DNA from: Verrucomicrobiota bacterium | Lineage (GTDB): Bacteria; Verrucomicrobiota; Verrucomicrobiia; Opitutales; Opitutaceae | Assembly: GCA_023446735.1 (NCBI GenBank) | Contig: JAEXPQ010000161.1 | Span: 1 to 21,286, forward strand | DNA: 21,286 nt | Reading direction: 5' to 3' | Part shown: piece after piece, positions 15,416 through 21,286 of the stretch | Position numbering within the stretch: position 1 is the stretch's first letter | Layout of the letters: the number at the start of each line of letters is the position of its first letter | The notes under the pieces: generated by a model | The model's input: only the letters and a program-made list of their open reading frames with translations | What the model was told of the DNA's origin: nothing | The model's database searches: none | Position numbers and translations under genes: made by a program

Positions 15416-17668
15416 TCAGTTGGCGGCCGGTTCGGCGGGGAGCACGACGGTGCGCTCGACGCGCTTCTGCACCAGCTTGCGGGTGCCGGACTCGTCGATC
15501 TGCTCGCGGGCAATCCGGTTGGCATCAGCGGTGGTCCGCAGGATGCGAGGCTGGATGAAAAAGATGATCTCGTCGCGCGACTTCTCGTGTTTGTTTTTGC
15601 CGAAGAACGTCCCGAGGATCGGTATCTCGCTCACCAACGGGAAGCCGCTGCGGGATTTCGCGTTCGAGTCCTTCTGCAAGCCGCCGAGCACGATGATCTC
15701 GCCGTCGGCGACACTGATAAAGGAGCTCGCCGTGCGCTTCGAGATGAGGGGTTGGCCATCGTCGTTGTACTTGTCGATTTCATCGGCGCTTTGTTCGATC
15801 TCTAGCTGGATAGTACCGTCGGCACCGATAAGCGGCTTAACCCACAGCTCGAGACCGATGTTCTGGTAGCTGTAGCTGTTGCGTGCGCCCACGGTCGAGG
15901 AGACGTCGCTGTAGGCCGAGGTGATGATCGGGACCGCCTTCGCAACCGTGACCATCGCTTCTTGGTTATGGGTCGTGGTGACGCTCGGCACCGAGAGAAC
16001 TCGCACGTTGTTCCAAAGGTTGCTGGCGGTGAGACCTGCTGAGCCGGACACCGTGTCGGTTCCGCCCGAGACGTTGTTGAGCACGATGTCCGAGAGCGTG
16101 AAGCCCGAACCGGTCACACCCTTGATGGCGGTCACGCGGTTGGCGGTGACGGTGATCCCGGTAAAGGCATCGATGCCGCGCTGGATGTCCTTCCCGACCG
16201 TGACCGAGGCGATGAGCACATCGATCTGCACCTGCGGGAGCACCACATCGATCTGCTTGATGAGCGAACGGATGAGGTTGAGGTCGTCCTGCGTGCCGGA
16301 GGCAATGATCGCGTTGCTGCGCTCATCGGCGAGGATGGTCATGAACTCGCTGAACTGGGAATTGCGTTCGGTGCCGTCGGAGGCACGCACGCCGCCCCCG
16401 GCCGTGGAGACAGGTTGAGCCCGCGAGGTATCACTCCCGCGCGAGCGATTCGAGGATTGCTCGCCCAAACCGGAAAAGGTCTCGCTGCTGCGCTTCTTGC
16501 GCCTACTGCCGCTGGAAGCCGAGCTGCTTGAGGAAACGGAGCCGGAGGAGCCGGAGACGAACTGGCTCAACAACGAAGCCACGGTATTCGCTTCGGCGTG
16601 CTGGACCTGGATCACCGCGATCTGGGTGGAGGGATCGGCCTGGACATCGAGCTTCTCGATGAGGTTCTGGTAGAACAGCACGCTCGCCGAGTCGGTGACG
16701 AGGATGACCTGGTTGGTGCGCTCGTCGAAGTTGATGCTCGTGGTGGCGGAGATGAGCGCGGCGCCGAGGCCGGCCGCCGCGGCCTCGCCGCCCGGCGCGC
16801 CCTCGGCGGTGGGCGGCGGCGGCACGCCCGGAGGCATCGGGACGGCGGCGTTGTTGCCCTGATTGCCCTGCTTGTTGAACGCCGAACGGGTCGTCTCGAT
16901 CAGGCTCTTGATCTTCTCGGCCACGGCCTGCGCCTGGGCGAACCGCAGGGTGTAGAACTTCGTGACGAGGTCACGCGGCTTGTCCACCTGTTCGAGGACG
17001 TACTCGAGCCGCTGGAGGTTGGAGATCGTGTCGGTGACCAGCAGCGTGTTCGAATTCTGGAACGGCACCACGGCGCCGAAGCCCGGGCTGAGGAACGGCT
17101 GGACCTGGGCCTGGAAGGTGGTCGTGTCGAGGTGCTCAAGCCGGAAGAGCTTGCTCACGATCTGCCCGGAGGGCGAACGGTCGCGCAACGTGCCGAGCAC
17201 CAACTCGGGGGCCTCGGTCTTGATGTTGGTGATGACGACGACCTTGATGAACTTCTCGCCCAGCGGAGCCACGGCGATGTTGTTCAGGCTCAGCAGCGAC
17301 TCGATCGCGACGATCGCGTCGCGCTTGGAGATCGGGCCGTGGCTGTTGAAGGTGAACGTGGGCGTAGGCAGCTGTTGGGGACGAATGACGGAGCGGCCGG
17401 TGAGCTGCTCGAGCAGGTCGAGGACTGTCGCGAGCGGGTTGTCGCTGAGCTTGATGCTGTCGACCCGCGCGTCGCCGTCGCCCGCGGGCGGGATGGCCAC
17501 GAGCCCGCCCGGGATCGCCGGAACGGTCTCCGGCCGCGGCGGGGGCAGGCCGTCGGCCGGGAGCGCAGACGGATCCTGGGCGCCCGCGAAGGGCACCAGC
17601 CCGACCACCGCGAGGGCGGCCAGGGCGCCGGTCAGGCGGCGCAGAGACGGAAAGCGACGGGGTGTCAT
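15416..17668 (-). CDS. gspD: Type II secretion outer-membrane secretin GspD
   Basis: A 750-residue secretin that forms the outer-membrane channel. A signal peptide (LAALAVVGLVPFAGA, cleavage near 30) is followed by N0-like (about 68-150), N1 (about 170-230) and N2 (about 235-340) domains; typical strands such as NTLLVTDTISNLQRLEYVLEQVD are visible. A Pro/Gly/Ala insert (about 270-300) and a Ser/Arg-rich insert (about 371-436) interrupt the periplasmic domains. The secretin core runs from about 475 to 712 with VRVLSVPSVTTTHNQEA, IGLELWVKPLIG, GEIIVLGGLQ, the VSEIPILGTFFG motif and IIFFIQPRIL. A basic tail follows. The ATG at 17668 is chosen for the signal peptide. It lies 52 bases after gspM and 10 before the small exported gene. 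Confidence 0.95.
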   Translation of the reverse strand: MTPRRFPSLRRLTGALAALAVVGLVPFAGAQDPSALPADGLPPPRPETVPAIPGGLVAIPPAGDGDARVDSIKLSDNPLATVLDLLEQLTGRSVIRPQQLPTPTFTFNSHGPISKRDAIVAIESLLSLNNIAVAPLGEKFIKVVVITNIKTEAPELVLGTLRDRSPSGQIVSKLFRLEHLDTTTFQAQVQPFLSPGFGAVVPFQNSNTLLVTDTISNLQRLEYVLEQVDKPRDLVTKFYTLRFAQAQAVAEKIKSLIETTRSAFNKQGNQGNNAAVPMPPGVPPPPTAEGAPGGEAAAAGLGAALISATTSINFDERTNQVILVTDSASVLFYQNLIEKLDVQADPSTQIAVIQVQHAEANTVASLLSQFVSGSSGSVSSSSSASSGSRRKKRSSETFSGLGEQSSNRSRGSDTSRAQPVSTAGGGVRASDGTERNSQFSEFMTILADERSNAIIASGTQDDLNLIRSLIKQIDVVLPQVQIDVLIASVTVGKDIQRGIDAFTGITVTANRVTAIKGVTGSGFTLSDIVLNNVSGGTDTVSGSAGLTASNLWNNVRVLSVPSVTTTHNQEAMVTVAKAVPIITSAYSDVSSTVGARNSYSYQNIGLELWVKPLIGADGTIQLEIEQSADEIDKYNDDGQPLISKRTASSFISVADGEIIVLGGLQKDSNAKSRSGFPLVSEIPILGTFFGKNKHEKSRDEIIFFIQPRILRTTADANRIAREQIDESGTRKLVQKRVERTVVLPAEPAAN

Positions 17669-17720
17669 GGCGAAAGGGCGATCGAGGAGCAAAAAGGGCG
17701 AGAGGATGAGGCGACGAAGA

Positions 17721-18242
17721 TCACGGGAGGAGTTCGAGGCCGGAGAGTTTGAGCCGCACATCGAGTTGCGCGGGATTGCGCCGGTCCGGCGTGAGGACGA
17801 GCTGCTCGATGTTCACCAGAGGCAGGCTGGTTCGGAGGTCGTCGACGAACGCCGCCAGTGCGGCAAGCTCGACCTTGTCGACGGAGAGCGAAACCGAGTG
17901 GATCGCCACCGGCGGCCGACGCTCGGTGAGCGCCGGGTCGAGGCGGTAGCCGAACGCGTGGCGTTTCGCCACGGCATCAAGCTGACCGACCAGCTGGTTC
18001 GCATTGAGGGAGCGGCCCTGCTGCACCTGCGCGAGGCGGGCCTGGACCTGCGCGGCGTTGGCCGCCGCGCCGTCGAGCCAGAGTTGCTGGTGTTGAAGTT
18101 CGGCACTGGCCGCCGCCCAACGGTCCCGGGCGGTTCCCGCACGGCCGAGGACCCACGACAACCAGATGATCGCCGCCGCGGTGAGCACCACAAGCAGCAG
18201 GATGCGTTCGCGCCAAGTCCGACGGAAGAAGAAGGCTCTCAT
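17721..18242 (-). CDS. GspM/PilO-like inner-membrane protein
   Basis: A 173-residue protein with one N-terminal membrane helix (ILLLVVLTAAAIIWLSWVLG, about 14-33) after a basic cytoplasmic start, then a helical stalk (about 36-85) and a ferredoxin-like periplasmic part (VAIHSVSLSVDKVELAALAAF and LVNIEQLVLTP). This is the plan of GspM and PilO, which bind GspL/PilN in the platform. Its start overlaps the stop of the gspL-like gene as ATGA, and gspD follows after 52 bases. Sequence conservation of GspM is low, so the call rests on length, layout and position. Confidence 0.75.
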   Translation of the reverse strand: MRAFFFRRTWRERILLLVVLTAAAIIWLSWVLGRAGTARDRWAAASAELQHQQLWLDGAAANAAQVQARLAQVQQGRSLNANQLVGQLDAVAKRHAFGYRLDPALTERRPPVAIHSVSLSVDKVELAALAAFVDDLRTSLPLVNIEQLVLTPDRRNPAQLDVRLKLSGLELLP

Positions 18243-19657
18243 GGTTGCGCGACGGGAGTTGCAGACGATTCGGGCGCCGGTGCCGGCGGTGGTAGCGCAG
18301 CCGGCGGGAGTCGATCCGGCCGCGGGCCGGGGTGCGGCCCGATCGGCGGCATAACGTCCGGGGGCTGCCCGCCGGCGCGACGCAGGAAGCGCGGATCGCC
18401 CGGAGCACCGATCTTCGGCGCCGCCACGATCGGCACCACCTCGGGCGGGCGTACCGGGCCGGAACTTTCGGAGCCCCGCGGGGGCGACGCGCCTGGGGTG
18501 AACCCGGGCTTGAAGACGAGGCTCAACTGAAACGTGCCACTGCCCTCGCGGCCCCGCGCATTCTTCACCTCGGCCGAGGCCAAGGCGGGGGCCCGCCGGA
18601 GCGCCGACTCGAATTCATTGACCTCGGCGAGCGAGCTCGTCGAACCATCGACCACCATCTGCAGGCCGCCTTCCATCGACACCTTCGTGAAATAGATCGA
18701 GCGCGGCCGGAGGTCGTTCACATAGGCGAGCAGCTCCAACGGTTGCGGTTTGCGGTCGATGTAACCGGCGAGTCGGTTGGAAATATCAGTGTCGACCTCG
18801 GACTGGCGGGCGGCGGCGCGTTGCGCTTCGATCCGGTCCAGGCGCCGGGCGTTGAGGAGGTGGACGCCGACCAAGCCGAGCTCGGCGACGACCAAGGCCG
18901 CCGCCCCCAAGCCGAGGCCAACCAGAGCCCCCCACGCGTAGCGGTTCCATTGGAAATCGCGGCGCTTCACGCGCAGAAACGCCGGTTCGCGCAGGTCCAT
19001 GGCCCACAACTGCGCTGCCGTCAGCGCTCCGACTTCGGCCTTCGTTTCCACCAAGCCGCCCTGCGGTTCCCAGTGGAAAAGGTAGCGCCCGCCCTTCACC
19101 GTGCAGGGCACCTCCGCGAGCCGATAGCGGGAAACCCGCCGGCCACCAGGGACGAGTCGCGCCAGGACCGCTTCCCGGGCAACCGCGATGCTCTCCTCGC
19201 CGCCCGGCTCGGCCGGCACCGGCCGGCTCACGATGCGGCGCGGCACGGCCGATCCCGCGGCGAACTCCAGCGCCGAGACCGCCGCGGCAGTCTCCAGCAC
19301 AACAATACCGGTCGTCGCCGTGGCGCCCGGCAGCCAGGTCGCGAAATCAGGAACCACGAAACTCGCCTGCGACCATGCTTCCTGCTCCGCCGCGAACTTG
19401 CGCCGCAGGGCGGCGAACACCACCAGCCCCCCCGCCGCCGCGAAGTACCCGCGCGCCAGCTGCTCGTTGTCGAAAGGTGAGTCGGCTTCGAGGGCGAGAT
19501 CCGCCAGCCCCCCGAGCTCCCGAGCCGAGGTTCCGGCCGGCGACACCGCCATGGTCGTGAAGAAGTGGCAGCCCGGCACCAGGATCACCGGTTGCTCGGG
19601 CAAACGCCGGCCGCGAGCCGACTTGGGTTGTGAGGTCTCTTCCGCCACGTGGTTCAA
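18239..19657 (-). CDS. GspL/PilN-like platform protein with divergent cytoplasmic part and Pro-rich tail
   Basis: A 472-residue protein with a cytoplasmic N-terminal half (1-240), one membrane helix (about 242-268) and a periplasmic ferredoxin-like domain of PilN/GspL type (about 295-385, with LLAYVNDLRPRSIYFTKVS and LAEVNEFESALRR). The N-terminal half has segments like VILVPGCHFFTTMAV and EADSPFDNEQLARGY that could be a degenerate actin-like (PilM/GspL) domain, but the usual nucleotide motifs are not obvious. The last 85 residues are very rich in Pro and unusual for the family. The start is a TTG at 19657 that overlaps the gspK stop as TTGA, in line with the 4-base overlaps elsewhere in the operon; a GTG three codons later is the alternative. 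Confidence 0.75.
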   Translation of the reverse strand: MNHVAEETSQPKSARGRRLPEQPVILVPGCHFFTTMAVSPAGTSARELGGLADLALEADSPFDNEQLARGYFAAAGGLVVFAALRRKFAAEQEAWSQASFVVPDFATWLPGATATTGIVVLETAAAVSALEFAAGSAVPRRIVSRPVPAEPGGEESIAVAREAVLARLVPGGRRVSRYRLAEVPCTVKGGRYLFHWEPQGGLVETKAEVGALTAAQLWAMDLREPAFLRVKRRDFQWNRYAWGALVGLGLGAAALVVAELGLVGVHLLNARRLDRIEAQRAAARQSEVDTDISNRLAGYIDRKPQPLELLAYVNDLRPRSIYFTKVSMEGGLQMVVDGSTSSLAEVNEFESALRRAPALASAEVKNARGREGSGTFQLSLVFKPGFTPGASPPRGSESSGPVRPPEVVPIVAAPKIGAPGDPRFLRRAGGQPPDVMPPIGPHPGPRPDRLPPAALPPPAPAPESSATPVAQP

Positions 19658-20760
19658 GGAGTTTGCTGGGAGTCGGCGATGCTAGAGGGGGGGGGATCCT
19701 CCACAAGCTCAAGAAAGCGGAATGGATACTCGAGCGTCTTCGGGGGTGTGCCGGTCGTGGTGGCGCGGGCGGGTTTCGCCTGCGTCCTCGAGCCCGTGGC
19801 GTCCGTGCGGACCACCGCCCGCAGCCGGAACACCGCCTCGCGCTCGCGCACGGTGACCACGATGCCGAGGACCTCGGTGCGCACGCCGAAGAGTCCCTCG
19901 CCCGGCAAGCTCCCCGCCTGCGCCGACAGCTCCCCGAGCGACCGGAAATAATTCGCCCCGCCGCTCCCCCGCTCGCCCTCCACGGTGTCGAGGGCCCGCC
20001 CCAGCGAGGCGAGCTGGCGCTCGTCGAGCAGGCCGGACCCGCGCAGGAGTTGGTCGGGCGCGGTGTTGAGATTGATCGTGCCGTCGCTCCACAGGCTCAC
20101 CCGCCGCATGAACTCCTCGCACCGCTGGTTCGGACGCCCCGTCTCCGTGAACATCAGGTCTGCGAAACCCTGCACCGCCATTAGTTCCGCGAAAGAACGC
20201 GGTGCCCGGTTCGCCGCGATGTGCGCCGGATCGGTGCGCAGATAGTCATCCTTCTCGGCGCCGAACGGCCGCGGATTGTCGTCGGCATCGATCCAGTCGA
20301 TCAGGCTGTCCGTGAGCACATCGACCTCGCCGGCCTCGAATCCGAGGTCCGCGAAAAGCGCCGAGAGCACGGACTCGTTCACATCGGCGTTGCGCAACGG
20401 CAGCTTCGCGTTCTCGTCGGCAAACGCCACCGACACCTCCCGCCCCTCGGCCGGGACATAGCCCGCCTGCGCGAGAGGATCGGCCCAGCCTTGGGCCGGC
20501 GCGTACAGACCGCCATCGATCTCCCGATACTCGGCGAGCACCGCGAGGGAGGCCTCGAGCGCCGAGTAGGCCTCGCCGCGCAGCCGGTTGCGCTGCACGT
20601 AGTAGCCCTCGCCGGCGATTTCGCCCAGCGCCCGCTCGCCGAACGTCAGGATGGCCGCGGCCGTCACCACGATCAGCACCAGCACGAAGAGCAGCACCGA
20701 GCCGCCCCGCGACGGGCGGCCCGCCGGAAGCGAGCGACGGATCGGTCGACCCGGGATCAT
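19654..20760 (-). CDS. gspK: Type II secretion minor pseudopilin GspK
   Basis: A 368-residue minor pseudopilin that caps the pseudopilus with GspI and GspJ. The N-terminus has a short basic leader ending RGG and then the pilin helix SVLLFVLVLIVVTAAAIL (21-38), without the Glu at position 5, as is usual for GspK. Conserved parts of the large globular domain are clear: DSLIDWIDADD (151-161), GAEKDDY (167-173), probably binding calcium, and INLNTAPDQLL (229-239). The length is close to that of other GspK proteins. The ATG at 20760 overlaps the gspJ stop as ATGA. A run of nine C on the coding strand (19687-19695) lies 10 codons before the stop. Confidence 0.94.
   Translation of the reverse strand: MIPGRPIRRSLPAGRPSRGGSVLLFVLVLIVVTAAAILTFGERALGEIAGEGYYVQRNRLRGEAYSALEASLAVLAEYREIDGGLYAPAQGWADPLAQAGYVPAEGREVSVAFADENAKLPLRNADVNESVLSALFADLGFEAGEVDVLTDSLIDWIDADDNPRPFGAEKDDYLRTDPAHIAANRAPRSFAELMAVQGFADLMFTETGRPNQRCEEFMRRVSLWSDGTINLNTAPDQLLRGSGLLDERQLASLGRALDTVEGERGSGGANYFRSLGELSAQAGSLPGEGLFGVRTEVLGIVVTVREREAVFRLRAVVRTDATGSRTQAKPARATTTGTPPKTLEYPFRFLELVEDPPPSSIADSQQTP
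19687..19695 (-). repeat. Homopolymer tract of nine C in gspK coding strand
   Basis: Nine identical bases encode three Pro codons near the end of gspK, 30 bases before its TTGA overlap with the gspL-like gene. Tracts of this length can slip during replication or be misread in sequencing. Confidence 0.85.
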
Positions 20761-21286
20761 CGCAGCGGGGCTCCTTCCGGCGCATCGGGCAGCGCGATCG
20801 AAACCTCGCGTTCGATTCCGTGATACACGAACAGCACGCGCACCCGTTGCGGCACCAGCCAGCCGCCCTGCCCGTCCGCCTGCGGCTGGTCGGCGTGCAT
20901 CCACGCGTTGCGTTCCGCGTCGTAGTAGTCGAACGAGATCGCGCGGGCGAAAGGCGAGAGCTGGGTCTTGCGCGGACGCGCCTTGCCGTAGTCCTCCTCG
21001 AGCTTCGATTTCCAGAGCAATACGAGTCCCTCTTCGGCATTGACCTGCAACCCGCACTCGACCCGGGGCAACGGCCGCCGGGGCCACACGCATTGCCCCG
21101 GGGCCTCGTCCACCTCGAAAAGCAACATCGGCGGCACCCCCTCGTACGCCGCAGGGTTGCCGATGCGAAAGCGCGGCTCGGTCTCCTCGGCGAGCGCGCT
21201 CTGCGCTGCCTCGGCGCCGCGGGGACGCGGGACGTTGGTTCCCGGCGGCAGTCCCGGTCCCGGCTCGCGCGGGGGCCGGCCGGGAC
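20757..21286 (-). CDS. gspJ: Type II secretion minor pseudopilin GspJ, 5' end outside window
   Basis: The last 175 codons of a gene that continues past the right end of the window; the frame stays open to the edge. The pilin helix and leader are not visible. The globular end fits GspJ by pattern: LLFEVDE, VECGLQVNAEEGLVLLWKSK, then LSPFARAISFDYYDAERNAWMHAD and LVPQRVRVLFVYHG, a strand order with an aromatic Y-Y-D before a Trp that is typical of the family. The direct upstream position and 4-base overlap with gspK strongly support it. The part seen first in the window (21150-21286) is Pro/Gly-rich and less family-like. Confidence 0.8.
   Translation of the reverse strand, partial: PGRPPREPGPGLPPGTNVPRPRGAEAAQSALAEETEPRFRIGNPAAYEGVPPMLLFEVDEAPGQCVWPRRPLPRVECGLQVNAEEGLVLLWKSKLEEDYGKARPRKTQLSPFARAISFDYYDAERNAWMHADQPQADGQGGWLVPQRVRVLFVYHGIEREVSIALPDAPEGAPLR

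Noticed and set aside
13358..15805. 815-codon plus-strand open frame across gspE and gspD
   Set aside because: It is antisense to gspE, the small exported gene and gspD, all with strong motifs; the frame has no recognisable domain and crosses three real genes.

Overview
The window is a high-GC bacterial chromosome segment that most resembles Verrucomicrobiota, probably Opitutaceae. This is an inference from three things: general composition with few clear Shine-Dalgarno sites, a very large secreted RCC1/Ig-like protein that ends in a DPDADGLSN...EYA-type C-terminal module common in that phylum, and a divergent type II secretion (T2SS) cluster. There is no sign of a phage, an insertion sequence, a CRISPR array or an RNA gene.

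Left part (1-7812). The end of an MFS transporter (+) converges on a small exported protein with a BamE/SmpA-like motif (-), which follows an Uup-type ABC-F ATPase (-). A vapBC toxin-antitoxin pair (+) comes next, with two operator-like inverted repeats just before vapB. Then come a YjdF/DUF2238 membrane protein (+), an exported protein with a possible Cys-His-Asp hydrolase arrangement (-), the ribosome-rescue GTPase gene hflX (+) and a dapF-family epimerase gene (+). Two enzymes have changed catalytic residues: the ABC-F protein has Ala for the catalytic Glu in its second ATPase site, and the DapF homologue has Ser in place of both catalytic Cys.

Middle (7813-11832). A 408-base gap without a gene separates dapF from a 1125-residue secreted protein (-). 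That protein reads as two separate sets of seven RCC1 repeats (two predicted seven-bladed propellers), three Ig-like domains and the C-terminal module.

Right part (11833-21286). This is a minus-strand T2SS operon in the order gspJ (5' end outside the window), gspK, gspL-like, gspM-like, gspD, a small exported GspC/PilP-like protein, gspE, gspF. Most junctions are 4-base stop/start overlaps (ATGA or TTGA). No canonical gspC is seen. The large RCC1 protein downstream is a plausible substrate, but that is only inference.

The most unusual non-coding signal is a set of seven short arrays of degenerate 7-base tandem repeats. They lie only in intergenic leaders: before the YjdF-like gene, hflX, dapF and gspF. 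Units differ in sequence from array to array but keep the 7-base period. In two loci a GTTCNNN form reads in the same direction as the downstream gene. I know of no description of this family; heptanucleotide STRR repeats of cyanobacteria are the nearest precedent.
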